64,000 bases of DNA. Source: Urechis unicinctus (Eukaryota > Annelida > Polychaeta > Xenopneusta > Urechidae). The notes beneath the pieces are model-generated. The model was not told where the DNA came from. It did not search any database and worked only from the letters and a program-made list of their open reading frames with translations. The DNA is taken from positions 25,738,853 through 25,802,852 of the forward strand of contig CM067345.1 in the NCBI GenBank assembly GCA_034190875.2, written 5' to 3'. Numbering within the stretch: the stretch's first letter is position 1; the number at the start of each line of letters is the position of its first letter. A program made the translations under genes and the position numbers. Shown in pieces: positions 18,869 through 33,300 of the stretch.

Positions 18869-18962
18869 TGTCACGCCTTCTTCGCAACATTATGATACTA
18901 AACCTCACGCTATGATATGTGAAATCTTTAGTTAGAAAATTATCGATGAACTTGTTTCCAAA
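18869..18962. promoter_or_regulatory. Shared bidirectional promoter of the PLP-enzyme gene and AP4B1
   Basis: Only 94 bp separate the two divergent start codons (18868 minus, 18963 plus). Both 5' UTRs and the core promoter must fit here or overlap coding exon 1 of the partner. There is no TATA box; TTATCGAT occurs at about 18940. Both start codons are supported by in-phase first exons with good donors. Shared regulation is inferred from the arrangement. Confidence 0.7.
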
Positions 18963-20793
18963 ATGACTTATCTGGACAATGTAGAAGATATCAAATCGGA
19001 GTTGGAAGATCCTCAAGTCATAAACGATGTCGATTTAGCAAGGAAAGCTCTAACTAGGGTATGTATTCGAAGAGTATTCGATCAAAACATGAGCGATAAT
19101 TGTCTACAACGAACTTTCAATCTATATTCAATCTATATATAGACTATACTTTATAGACTTGGTTCACGATAAAAGATTGTGCTGTTGTCAGCTAGAACAA
19201 ACCCTTAAAAAATCATTTGATATTGTGTTTAGTCAATGTTCTCATGGTGTCATTTTATATTTGTGTCAGGTCCAAGCACTTAGCAATGCAGGTTGCGACA
19301 CAAAGCAACTTTTCCCAGCAGTTGTCAAATACCTGGTCAGCTCGGATCTCCTCGTCAAGAAGCTCACATGCTGGTTTATCAGTCACCATGCAGACCAGTC
19401 TGAACTCATCCTGCTAGCTATCAACACATTGGTCAATGATTGCGGTAACCCCAACCCTATGGTGCGTGGTTTGGCTCTAAGAACATTATCGAAGCTTCCA
19501 CAGCCGTCACTGGTTGAGTACTGGTCATCACCATGTGTGGCTGGGCTCCAAGATACCAGTGCTCATGTCCGACGAGTTTCCATCATGGCCTGTGTCAAGC
19601 TTCATGGCCTGGATGCAAGTTTCTTAGATGACCATGATGTTGTTGACAAGCTATACAGCATGGTGCGTGACCAAGACCCCATAGTTGTAACTAATGCCCT
19701 GAGGTCATTGGACGAAATGCTTTTGGATGAAGGTGGCATTGTGGTCACTAAAAATATGGCATTCTATCTTCTCAACAGGCTCCATGCTTTCTCTGAATGG
19801 GACCTTGTAACTGTATTCACCACACTCAAGAAGTATAGACCTCGAAATGATGATGAAGCATTGGATATCATGAATGTTGCCGATTCCTATTTTAAGCATC
19901 CAAACACTGCTGTGATATTAGTTGTATGGCAGTACTTCATGCAGCTAATTGATACCATGCCACACTTGCACGGAGAAGTCAACAAGCGAGCCAAGAGTCA
20001 GGTTTTACGTTGTCTGGGTGCAGCAAACCCTGAGCTGACTATGACTATTCTACAATACTTGGAGCCTATAATTAAAAGGGACCCTGCTGAATTTAGAGAT
20101 AAATACAAGCATTTTTTTACAAAGTATGTTGAACCTGTTTATGTAAGAGCTAAAAAGATAAACCTTTTGTCAAATTTGGTGGACACAGGGAATGTTGAGC
20201 AAATTCTGGAAGAACTCATGTTGTGTTGCATTGATATTCGTTGTGAAGTGAGCTCTGCTGCTATTTCTGCTTTAGGTAGAGTGGCCAGATCAGTGCCCAG
20301 TGCTCTACCTTCATGTGTAAACAAACTGCTTAGTCTAATGGAATCCCAAGAACAGAAAGTTTGCTGCGAGGTGCTCAAAACTTTACAAGACTTAGATCTT
20401 CAGCATGGTGATATTTTCAAGGATATCATTGAATGCATTACAAATAGTGTTGCATTTGTAGAAATGGACGAGGGAAGGGCTGCTATTATTTGGATGCTTG
20501 GCGAGTATGGAGAACACATGGAGACAAGTGTATACTTGTTAGAGCACTACTTGACAACACTGGATGAGGATGAGAATACCGACAATGCTTTGATGCTGCC
20601 TATGCTTACAGCCACCACTAAATTGTTTCTTAAAAAGCCTGCGGAGTGTCAGAGACTCCTGGCATCAGTGATGGAGATGTGTATGTCCATAGGGGACATG
20701 GATATCAGAGACAGGGCCTACCTCTATTACCAGCTGCTATGTCAGGATGTAGAGACGGCTAAATCTGTTATCAATATCAGTGTTTCGCCTTGA
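18963..20793 (+). CDS. AP4B1: AP-4 complex subunit beta (trunk only)
   Basis: Exon 1 is 18963-19058 (MTYLDNVEDIKSEL...), then a 211-bp intron, then exon 2 at 19270-20793; 539 aa in all. The product is the beta subunit of AP-4, the clathrin-independent adaptor of the trans-Golgi network that sorts cargo such as ATG9A in vertebrates. The sequence is an alpha-solenoid adaptin trunk. Diagnostic AP4B1 stretches include LLAINTLVNDC, NPMVRGLALR, RDQDPIVV and GRAAIIWMLGEYGE. The reading frame stops right after the trunk (AKSVINISVSP), whereas human AP4B1 (739 aa) continues with a hinge and the ear that binds tepsin. No ear coding is visible in the 570 bp before NUP205. The two-exon structure contrasts with intron-rich neighbours. 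Start choice rests on the adaptin-like MTYLDN N-terminus. Confidence 0.92.
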
Positions 20794-21365
20794 ATTAATC
20801 TAATTGTTTGATTGCAACAATAACTCATTAAATTTTGAGAAGTTTGATCAAATGTGTTACCCATATGAATACCTTTGTTATTTAAGTATGAAATCCTGGC
20901 AGCACTACAACAGTTCATGTCCTCTTTTCAATTAACCACATGCTGATGAATATAAGCTGCCTTATGTTGAACAGAATTAACAATATATTATTTTTCAATA
21001 TTCCAAGGCCACACAGAGGGGATGGCTGCCCAACCCTCATGTCTTTAGGGAGGGCCACAGCCAAAATGGGTGTATGTATGGAACTGGCAAAAATGTCACA
21101 GAGCACTGCAGATCATATTTGATATTTATATCAATTCAAACATTGCTGAATAAATCCAAAACAACTAGGAATACAGATGAACAGACACATTTTAATAGCA
21201 AATCATTCTCTTTCAATGTGATTACTTCATGTGACCAAAACTCCAAAATGACACATTTCCCACACAAACATTCACAACCTCAGCAAAAGAAAGAATTTGA
21301 GAGCATTGTCTGCATTACACTCAAAGCTAATTTCCACTCTGTGGTATGAGTTGAATAACATGATA
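20794..21365. other. Shared 3' region of convergent AP4B1 and NUP205
   Basis: AP4B1 (plus) stops at 20793 and NUP205 (minus) at 21366. AP4B1 candidate polyadenylation signals are ATTAAA near 20828 and AATAAA at 21149-21154. The best NUP205 candidate is ATTAAA on the minus strand (plus TTTAAT, 21191-21196). Depending on the sites used, the two 3' UTRs nearly touch or overlap. No further exon is seen. Confidence 0.5.
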
Positions 21366-24300
21366 TCATGAGCTGGTGTGAAGTTGAATAAGCCTTTTGA
21401 TACGTCGAACTAGAGCACCCAGGAATCCATAGTGAGTCTTGCTCCGAGCATGACACTGAAACCACAGTAGCCAGAGACAAGATTTAGTCAAATTTTGAGG
21501 GGAATAATAACCTTTGAGATTTAACAGAAATTCATACTTGTCGCAATTGAGAGAATTTTGAGATACAATGAATGTTACTAATAAGTGGCAACAAGACAGG
21601 ATAGTGCGTATTCCATCATCAAAATACCCTTCTTTTCAAATACAATTTGCTTTCAAGAGACCAGCTTAACAACAATGAAGTGAAATAACACACAATTTGT
21701 GGCACACTGCGTACCTGTTCAATATCAAGCAGTTTGCGGAAGAGGTTCTCGTTGACAGAGGTGCGGACATCAGCCTTGAGCTGCTCAAGGTCCTCTCTGC
21801 TGATGCCTCCAGCCTGCAGCCCATATTCAAGGGCATCTCTGTCAGTCTCCTCAGGCTGCTGGTCATCCTGGTACATGCTGCTGCTAGCTGGACTGGATGC
21901 ATCTATTATCACAACATATAATTTTTTATTAGGCTAACATTCCAGGGATATATTGGGCATATCCATAGTACAACTAAGAAGCCATAACACCTGCGGATTC
22001 AGAGATCAGTTTTATAAAGAGGACAAATGACCCAAATTTGTTCTAGCCTAAAAGGAAAATATTATCTAACCTGAGAAATCACACAAACTGAAAACTATGA
22101 TATCATTATAAATGTTATACAAGGCCTCAAACAACACTTTTCAAAAAAAAAAGAGTAAAAAAATAAAATCTTCACCATCATTTTGAAATACCAACGTATC
22201 ATCAAAGAGCTTATAGCTATGCTAAGAGGGGTCACTCCTGACAAAATATTTAAACATGCCACTTGTGTTCAGCACACTTTTGTCATTAACACCTATCTTC
22301 AAATCACAAGGAAAATTGGAGGCAAGGTCGCCTCAATCAATTCAATGTCTCCATTATTCTACATAAACAAGTCCTATGTGCTTTTGTTGATTTTATGTTA
22401 GTGCCACATGGCGGCTGACGTGTTGAAAATGATCACTGTATGAGCCAATAAGAGTGAGCATTCTTGGTGAAGCTATAAGATGTTTGGTATTATCAAATCA
22501 AATAACTCTCCTATTAAAATTCTATTATAACAACAACCTGCAATATGATAACCAGGCAACCTACCATGCATGCGTCTGAAATGCTGTTGTTTGCGGGCAT
22601 GGAGTTTATACAGTGAAACACCTTGTTCTGCCACCACGCAGTGGACCAAATAAAACTCCAGATGTCGCCACAGTAGGAATAAACAATTCTCTACAATGAC
22701 TTGATTGTGGTCAAGGAAACAATGGCAACAAAATTAATTGATTTCAAGAATCTAGACAATCCAAGCATAAACAACCACAATCGGCATAACCTTGCTATTA
22801 TGGGAATGAATGTATAATTAGCCATTTGAGGATACACATGAGGTGTCTGACTTCTTGAGCTTTGCAGCTCATGAGTTTAGTGAGTCGAGCAGAGGCGAGG
22901 TTCTGTTTCTGTTGTGTGGAGAGCTTCTCGCTGCCAGCAGTACTACATAGCTGTACACAAAACATTCAGTTAAACACAAGATGCTGCACCAAGTACTATA
23001 CAAATACACACAACAAACTTGGCATACATAATACACAGTATAAATGTCAAATACAAATAACACATTCAGATACATCCCTTATCATTTTCAATAAGCCACC
23101 ATGTTGAAAACTTCAATTAACAGATAAAAAGTTATCCCTCCTCCACAGAAACCAGGGATAAAAGCAGAGGAAGTGAACCTAGGACCTACGTCTTTTAGTT
23201 CATCAGTGGTGAGGTGGGGGATGTTGTCCAGCTGGCGGGCATGCTGTTTGTGAGTCTCCCAGGCCGATAGAAAGAGGGAGGTGGCTTGCTGTAACACTGC
23301 TGCTACTAGGCCCAGGTTCTGGGGTCTGCCTGCTGAGCCTGCACTGGACAGCTGGATGTCTGGATACCATACCAACACATGCCCAACATGTTGCCTGCCA
23401 TATCAGTACTACACAACATTAATGAATTTTAACTACCAGTTTTGACAATAAAGATCTGCCATTTCATAGACAAAACTTGCGTAACCTGGGAAGGATCATA
23501 TTAAGAAATGGATCTCTTATACACCTACATTGCATCTATGGAAACAACCTGATCGTCATAATGAAAAAATGGCCCGGGTCTTTTTCGTTGGGTCAGCAGT
23601 AATTTATAAAGCTGGCTAATCATACTTATATCTCCCATCCCCACCCCACTATGAATCAGATTGTAGTTTTTAGTATATTGTAAAATGAACCAGATCATGG
23701 GGTGTCTAATCATGTAGTGCAAGCTAACCTTCACTAGCCATAAAGTCCCGAGACAGGGCCTCGGTGAGGTAGGGAGCAAAGAGAACCCTGTAGTACTTGG
23801 GACTGACACCAGACTGAAGCACTATTGACTGACAGAATGCCACAATGTGTGCAGTGATGGTGTGCGAAGCCTCCAGCAACTCGGCTGTCTGATCCTCCTC
23901 ATCTTGATCCGTCTGTGGAACACACCCAGGTTATAAAAAGTATTTGTAGCATTTACTGATACAGATGGGATTTATTTGACCACACACGTCACCGCAATAT
24001 GTATTGTTTCAACACATTATGGCTAAATATATGTGTTACATGTATGTAGCAAGGAAATGTATGGATGAATGTGTTGGTTTGGAAACTGTATAGGTATATT
24101 TGGAGTGAAACTGCATAGATCTTTGTAAAATAATGCCTTTTCTAAAACAATTTACCACAAGGCATATTGTATATGATACACACGTTTTTATACTGTATAA
24201 ACAACTGAATCAATTGAAGTCATGGATGCAATATATACCGACCAATAGAGAACTACATTTACCTGTGGGCTTTGCTTAGCGTGCTTATGAGAGAGGCAGT

Positions 24301-27300
24301 AACGCGGTAGCAAGGAGATCATCTGTCTCTGTAACCGTGTCACCAGCCCACAGAACTCCAGACTGGAGGTATCTGTCAGAGAGCTTTCATCGGGTGTATC
24401 TAGTCATCAGAATATAGACACACTAGATACAGAATAACAATGACCACTTTCTCACCACCGGAAATGATGAAGTACAGAGTCAAGGAATTGTGATGAATTG
24501 AGTTAATTAATATATCTGAGAGTCTGAGGATTGCTTCATCTCTAAATCCAGGTCAATTGCATAGCATAAATTAATATTTCTATGGTTATCAGTACAGTTG
24601 ACATAATGTTTTGTATTTTCAAATCTTGAGTAATTCTTGTACAGCACTCTTTTTTTATATCTGGATAAGATAACTTACTGTCGATAGCAGCTTGTGATAT
24701 GAGAGCTGTGGTCAGCTTTAGTTCATGTAAAGCTTCTAGCTGTGGTGAGGCAGTCCTGGGGCCTCGTAGAATGGCGTGGAATACATCTGCATGGGCTACC
24801 ACTACCCGCAATACCTTCACACAGTGTTGCCATAATGATTTCTTGACTGAGGTCACAACCAGCAATACACTCATATAATTACAATCAACTGCACCATCAC
24901 AACCAACACAACACATACAGATCAGCAAAATGCTACATAAACAATTTACAACAGTATTTACTATAAATTATGCCATCTAAATTGGATTAAGTGGATGCCA
25001 AACCTGGCGAGCTGCGTTGACATTCTCTGCACCCATTGTGGTGAGTAGAGCAATACAGAGACGCAGCACTGGGAAGAGAATCTGTTGTCTGTACCGAGAC
25101 AGAGCAGAAGGCACAAACTCTCCTAACTCATCCCTGTCACCAACAACACACATACTCAATCTACAACGAAGAGGTCATACGATCATCAATGAAAAGGCAA
25201 ATACAGACAGTATCGTTTTATAGCAACCAGTGAAATATGACAGTGTTATATAATCAATCCATTGGATTTTTATAATTCCTAAACCACTCGTACGTTACCT
25301 GTCTATGTCAGGCCTCATGTCAAGTACAGTACACTGGGAGAGCTGCTGTGTTAACCCGATCTGCAGTAGACTGTTAGCTCCGATACTTGACTGAGCCACG
25401 CGGGTCAGGAGGCTCTGTGTTGAGATCAACAAGAAATGTATGGCATTAAACAAAGCGTAGTGATGTGGGAGATTGTCATGCAACACAGAGCAATGACCCA
25501 AATTAAATGTTGAAAGATAATAATATGTAGATGTCTCTAGACATGAAGGACAGAATTGCAAACAACTAATTGTCCAGCAATCTCCATTTCAAAACCACAA
25601 CAGCAATATGAATTGTGAGCTGACCATTTTGGACTGGAATATGAAGAGAGCTTTGAGTGGTGGGGGTTGGGGTAGAAGCATGCATTGGAGTTGCTCGTTA
25701 TCTCCCTGTAATCCATCCACCAGGTGAGACAGGTAACCCTGTGAAGTCATGTGACCCAGCCACAGACCTGACTTCTCCGTGGTGAGAATAACTTCAAGGC
25801 ACGCCAGCGCCAACATCTGAGGAAGTCATACCAACAACTTTGACACTCAATTTAGGGTCTCATACAGCAGTATCTATGCTACCTGATGCAACACAGTAAG
25901 TAGCCTTGGTTTGCAACAAAAACAATGACAAAATCTAATTCACATTCAGAAATATGCAAACATACAGGTGTATATGTGTCTGAGTGTACGTCTAGAAGAA
26001 CATATGTTAATTGTGGCAATACAAATGTTCATCACTGATTGTAAAAGAGATGAATGACACTGAAAAAAAGCATGTTCTGAGATCAGGTGCAAACAGGAGT
26101 GTGTTGCGATGCTTCCCACTCACTTTGCCGACATCGTGGCCATCACAAGCATCCCTACAGATGACGTTGATGAGAACTGTGCCGTAACTCAGCAGAGTCT
26201 CCATGTTCTCTCTCGTCAGGCGCTCGTACTCCGTCTCCTTACTGAGCACCTTCACTCCAATACGACCTTCTTCTGCCAAATCTGCCACCACAAATAAAGG
26301 TAGACTTATCAACAGGGAATTAAGACAAGATGGGTTATTTGGAGATATAGTGGGATATGATGGGGTTTAGGTAGATCATATGTATAATATGAGTAATTAA
26401 TTGATCTGAGTATGTCTTGATGCTTACCTAATGAGCTGGTGTCTGCTGGGGGTTTCTGCGCTATCTGTAGGTAGTAGAGCAGAGCCCCATAAAGGTAAGC
26501 CCTAACTCGCTGGGGACCACTACCTGTAATCATACACAACCTCAGTACAGGGCGTAACAAAGCTGATTTGGTACTAATTAATTAATTTTTCACAAGATTT
26601 CTGTTTTGTGCTGAACATCAATTCGAAATTCTTCCTTTCCCCCTCTTATAATAGAAACAATTTGAGAAAAACAACAAATGGTGTAATTTGTGAAATAATT
26701 GTGATAAAAGCTCTTACTTGATCTTAGTATGTGTTCAATCAGGCCTTTAAGAACAACTTGGAGTGAGGAGGCAAACAAAGTCCGGGCCCCACCCCCATGA
26801 CTGGCATACACATTCTGACTGGTTGATGGAGCAGAGAAATCGTCCAATAGGGAGGTGTAGCCATTCACAGTGCTCACTGATTGGCTGCTGGTGAGGAAGC
26901 AGTGTGCCAGATTGGACATGAGGGAGAGGACCAGGCCTGAGATCGGTGCGGTCAGATCTGATACAGCTTCCTCCTGAGAAACCTGCTCATGGTACATACA
27001 CATATGATAATATATACAATCTCAATGTGTATATACTTAAAATTCAGAGGAGCAAACACCAGATTGGATGTTGCCATCCTGAGTTCCAGTGGTATAAACA
27101 TACCTTATTAAGGAGGTCCTGTAGTATCTCAAGCAGAACACACTGTCGTGCCTCACCCTGCAAGAGGTCAGGAGGGCATGCAGCTAGAATGACCTCCACC
27201 ACCTGCCTCCATCCCTCCAGAGCTGCCTTCCTAGAGGTCACAGCCTCAGAGAAAGCATTCCTCTCCACAATGGCTTTGCAGATGCTCTGTAGCTCCTGCA

Positions 27301-30300
27301 CATGGCAAAATGGACGCAATTTATTTCAAGGTTTGATTAAATACTTAAAATCTACTTCAAATGATAATAGACTTGATACCAGCATGACACGTTAAATATA
27401 CATGATTGGCATGATACAACAAGCACCGTGTAACCGAGGGCAACAATAAGGACAAATGAAAAACCAACAGTAGTGTACAGAGAGCATTCCATATCTACGA
27501 CAAAGGATCACAAAAAGAAGAAAGCATGAGATGAACTGACCATGAGGTGATGGGGCCTGTGTGGGTTAGCTGTTCCTGTCATGTTGTTGAGCTGGGCAGT
27601 GAGGTGACGATGAGCCAGCCTCACGTTAGTGACTACAGCACCAGACAGGGCTGAGCGCTCCTGACACACGGCCACCACATTCTCTACCAGGGTGTGACTG
27701 AAGCATTCCAGTGGCTGAAGGGGAGACGGGGCCTCCTGACAGAAGTCAATTGCATCAAGGACACCCAGCAGCTTCCTGCGCATCTGTCCACCTGTAGATT
27801 CACAAAATTTCAAAGAATAAAAGAAACCACATGTGTACATCTGCTGATGATTGAGCATACCGAAACCTTAATTGATATAAGTACTATTTAATGCAAATGC
27901 ACCATGGTTATTCTAGTGGACAGGATAAGACAAGACAATCTAAGGCAGCTTCTGGCAGACACAGGTATGCAGCCACCCACCTGCCATGCTGTGTTGTAGC
28001 TGGGACGAGTTGAATGTGGTATACTCCGCCTCATATTGGGAGTAATCAGGTTCATACACGCCATCTGGCTGCAGAACTAAAAACACAGTACTCGTCAAGT
28101 ACAGTAACCTACTCTAAAATAACATACACCATAGGTTGTACTGTGATGATTGAGAAACACTGACAACGATGGTTGTACAGGTGTTGTGAATACTCACGTT
28201 TAGCAGTAGCCCCAGGTGAGTCATCAAGGAGCAGGTTAATGAGGCGCTGTATGTGCGAGCGCTGGTGATGTGCAGACGTGAGACGCAGCTCTAATGCAAC
28301 TGTTTTCAGCAGCCAGCCCATCTGGTTCAGGAGCAGTGAGTCTGAAGCCGACCCACACACCCCTGTCTCTGGTTAGAGGTAATCCAGGGAAATATACACA
28401 ATCATCAATTGTATGCAGGTGTCAATAACGCAAAGTAGGAAATAGTATACAATGGTCCATACCCACTTCAATATTCTAATGTACAGGATAACCTGCATTT
28501 ACTTTTATCATATTATATAACATTGGCAGTAAGCCTCAAGCATTATACTCAATAAATCATATGTGACTGTGATCATGTGAACTCACCTGTTTGAGGTGAT
28601 TGGAATGGCAGGTGTAACATGTGTCTGTGCAGAAGGTCATGAGTGCGCAGGTAACGTGTGGTGGGTCCACAGGTGTCTTTGTTAGCACACAGCCGGTAGA
28701 TGAGTTGGTAGGCCAGCTCAGCAAGATGTGGCATCTCAGAGAGACAAGCTGGGCCCGATCGTGAGTCAACACCCCGGTTCAAGATACTAACCAGGGCATG
28801 GAGGCATGTTCTGGGCGAGTCTAGCACACCTGCAGTTAATTGGAATTTCAACGTTACTTACGATGGATATCAATTAATGGCGCAATTATTGTTTCATATT
28901 TTAAGAAGTTCGGGATTTACAAAACTGACAAAATTTAACACTTAGACCCCTATACCCACTAATTGCCTCCTCTCAATTTTTTCTTTAAGCTATTCTTACT
29001 CTGTTTAATATTCTTTCAATCTCCTCTGTCAATTTCCCCTAACTCAAGCACAATATACTAGCAGTACATTTGCTTTATCAATTGCAAAAACTTGCAAAAC
29101 AATACATCATACCAGGGTCTTCCAGGACAGTCTTTGCCACAGGCTTCTGCACCTCAAAGCCAAGCAGGTAATGAGCTAAGTTAGGTGTGGCAGTACTCAG
29201 GGAGAGCAACAGCAGTCTCACAATGGCTAGGCGCGTATTACTGCGTACGGTAGACATCGTCAAGTCTTCATCTGCTGACAACAACAAAACAGTTCAAATT
29301 AATAGAATTCACATCTGAAAACACAATATTATATCATGTATACCCATTCACGTCAAGAGAATCCTGCCAATCTTTACAAGATAACATTTGTGCACAGGCT
29401 CAACATAATAGTACTAGGTCAAATCTACAAGCGTTTTCAGATACATTATGACATCTTGTTGCCATGACCACCCACCTGCATCCTGGTTCAGCTGAGTCTC
29501 AGCTTCCATCTTTTCACAGTCCTCCACTTCCAGACACTCGACAAAGCCGTGGAGAATATCCCTCCCATTCACCTGATGACACCAACACAACAAGCTATTC
29601 CTTCTGCCTTTCACTCCTCCCATTATAAACCAATCACATTGGATGTGGGGATGACTGACCTTGTTGATGGTGAGCAGACCCACTATTTTAGGCTGGACAA
29701 CAGGTGAAGAAATGGACATTGTGAGGATTCTCACAGCGGAGTAGGCATGTTCCGGCAGCCAGCTGTTGAATATGACAAATCTAACACACACAAAACCACC
29801 ATGCATTAATGGCTTAATCCTCACATACGCCCTCCAAACTTTTTATCACTCAGTGATTTCATCACTATGATCCAATTGATGCATCACCATGATCCAATTG
29901 ATGCATCACCATGATCCATTGAGTATGCTGATGTGGATTAGATTTATATAATACAAGCCAAAAGATATATTCCATTTGATTTTAGGAAGTGTGTGTGAGT
30001 GTGATGAATTGAATGGTGCAGGGTGGAGGTCATACTTTGCTAAGTTGGTGAGGTGGTCAGGTTGTCCAGTGCGTGGGTTGGTTGACAGCAGTAATTCTCC
30101 CATGTTCCCCAGCATGACAGCAGCATTAGACTCACGCAGCGCGTCGTGACATGCCTGTTGTCTCTCTAACGTAGCCTCCAACAAACGTAGACACATGAGA
30201 GCACTACGCTCCAACTCACTGTGACCTAGGTCAGACATAAACACAGGTCAATGGAAATAATACTATTTTTGTTCAATGTGATACTCTCAACCGAAGTTCT

Positions 30301-33300
30301 TAGTTTAAATGGGAATGTGATAAAAAAAAATTACATTTATTTGATCAAGATAAGCCTTCTATTTAATCTACAGAGCAGCAGATCAAGTTGATAGATATAG
30401 ATAAAACAACGTAATATGATAAGAACAAATACTATCACTATCGACTTCAAATTGAGCAGTAATTGTTGAAAATATCACATGGATCATTTAAGATCAGTTT
30501 CTCATTATCCAAGTAGGCCATTATATTCTGTGTCAAGTTAGTTCCTCACCAGGAAATGTGACGTACTTCTCCAGCTTACCAACTGCCTCGTCAATGACAA
30601 ATAAAACCTGAACCAATCACACACAAATGGAAGTGAGAAGACTGTTGCATACACAGGTTAGTAAGTCACAGGTGGCTGTCATGTAAACAGCTGGTTCCAT
30701 AAGAGCGCCAACACTGTTAATTTTTAAGTTGCTGATACATTAATTCATCTACATCCTTTGCCTTTTTAGATCTGTAAAAAAAAAGGTTTACTTACAGTCC
30801 TCAACATGGCTGAGTGGTTGAGCAGGTGCTCCAGAATGGTGTGTCCTGGTGGTTTGTTTACAATGGCTGTTCCCTCTCCTGCAATCTCTACAACCTGGTC
30901 AACAAAGTCCTCAGGGGACACCTCATGCTGACTCAGCAACTTGTTGAGGATGGTCAGCACACTGGCACATATCTCCCACTGACAGGCACAATATACCATG
31001 TCAACATAGCAAGACGGAAAAGTACAAATGACAGTGTACACATGCTACAAGTTAAGCAACAGCTTGAATTTGGCCTGGACATACTCCTCAATCATGATTG
31101 GTACCTTTTCTGCAGGGCTGCGGTAGGCCCGTGTATTGAATTTCAATAACACATGTTCCCGGAGAAAATCAACGTATGGAGTGAGGCCGGGTGCACGATA
31201 GCCAGCACCGAGGCCAGCTGGGACAGGGTGATCAGTGAGAGCATCCAGTAGAGAGAGGAATGCTCTGGTGAGAGGGAACTCCTCGCTACGGGACTCAACT
31301 TCATCTAACTCCACCTGATATCAACCATACATACATGTGCTTAGTAGCTAACACACTTATGTAAATAAAGTCACTTCAATCACCCTAGCAGATTATGAGG
31401 CAATGAAAAGAAGACACTCAATATTTATAACATTATTTAAGCCATCTAAATGAAGGACAATGGGTTCTCATTAATAAGTCATATGTTGTATTGTTTCATA
31501 CTGAATTTAAGAGTAGAGTTGCCTCACCAGAATACCACCAGAGTTGGTGGCATTAGGAGACTTCACAGTGGGAAGTATCTGATCACACAGAATGGAAAAG
31601 TTTTAATTCTTGCATAAAAATTCAAACAAAATAACTAATCAATGAAGGAAAACCACTGATATTTACCTGGGCCACCTCTATAGAGTGCCAGAGATTGAGA
31701 GCTATTTCCTGCGTCTTGGAGAGAGCTGCCAACACAAGCAGTAGTTCTGCCTTCAGTCGAGCAGGCACACTGCATGAGACAAGTCCCAGTAGCACTACCA
31801 GAGGGAGCCACTGCTGGTTCTCACACAGGCTGATGCGGGCCGTATTATCCTATGTCAAACAACATGAGGATCGTTTTGCATTGATTATTGTATTCAATAC
31901 GTAGAAGAAAATATAGGACAAAGTTACTGACAAACAATTGATGGCGTATGGCTCTGAATCAAAGACTACATCACATCTTTTCCTTGAAGTGCTGAGAGCC
32001 TCACCTGTTCTGCTATGCGCCTCATTAAGCGCAGCACCTCAGTCAGTCCCTCTACTTCCTGTGGCGTGATCCCTCGAGGATGGGGCTGTCTGTAGATGTG
32101 GGCTAGGTCAGATGTCACACCAGGTACCTCATGTCGCAGACTGGAGTAGTACTGATGGAGCGAGAAGAAGAAGTGATCCCATGACACTGTACTACCAGTT
32201 GGAGAACCTGAGTTCATTCAAACCACAAATCTTGCTAGCTCATGGTGGACAATAACAAAAATATGTCATAGTGAACTTTGGGATGATTTCCAAAAGAGAA
32301 AATTAAATCTTATTTCTTATTCACACACATGTTTTGTTTATCATTGTTGAAAAAAAACATGTTGTTATCTACCTGAGGGGTGGCCATTGGTATTGAGTAA
32401 GTAAAAGCAGTGGTGTGCACACTGTTGCCCTGTCGCCAGTCCTCGCAGCATGCGTAGATAGGGCATGTAGAGAGGGGGTGAGAGGAGGTCTCCAGCAATG
32501 CGCACAAACTTAGACAAGCTTATCTGAAATGGATAATTCAGTCCCATGTGATAGTGAAAGTAAATCTAGAGAGTCAGGACCAAGTATTGGCATAGCAAAC
32601 AAAAACACATTATAGACTTATCTGCACTTGTAATTAATGGTGGCTTAATTGTTACTGCTAACTGTAAATGTGTTCCCTTAATGACTGGTGTACCTGTTTC
32701 TGTGGTGGTCTGTATGACTGAAGGCTCATGGAGGAGAGGTTCTCTTGTGGACACCAGTATTCTTCAGCCAGGTTTAGTCCTAGTGGGTCTTTGTCATAGA
32801 GAACCCCAATCTGAAAACCATAGAACATACAGTTTAAACACCATGGGCAAACACTGATCCTATATTGAGCCCACTGGGCCTACTCTGAATAAAATTGTGA
32901 CAATATCAATTATATTTCAAATGACAAAAGCTTGTACTTACAGCATCCATCAGTTGTTCAAAGTGTCTTGGCAGGTTGCTAGGGGGCACCAGTCCTTGCT
33001 GCTGATTAGCCATGACGATTCTTGCTGTTTCATCTCCACGGTTACGCAGCTCTTTAATCTATGAAAATTTGATGAGATTTAGATTTCATTTGAATCTAAA
33101 GCAGGTAAGCAATTCATATACCAGTAAATTCCCATGACAAAAATATCATTCCAATATAAACCGATGATTTATCAACACTATTCAAAAATAATGTACAACC
33201 AAATCACAATTTACTAAGACAGGGTACCTTGAGAGGCATCTGGACAATGAAGTCTGTGAGGATGAGATGGATCTGCCTGACATATTGCTCCTGTCAACAT

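Noticed and set aside
24542-24678. Extension of a NUP205 exon into the downstream open frame
   Set aside because: A consensus GTAAG donor ends the exon at 24679 and the family match stops there.
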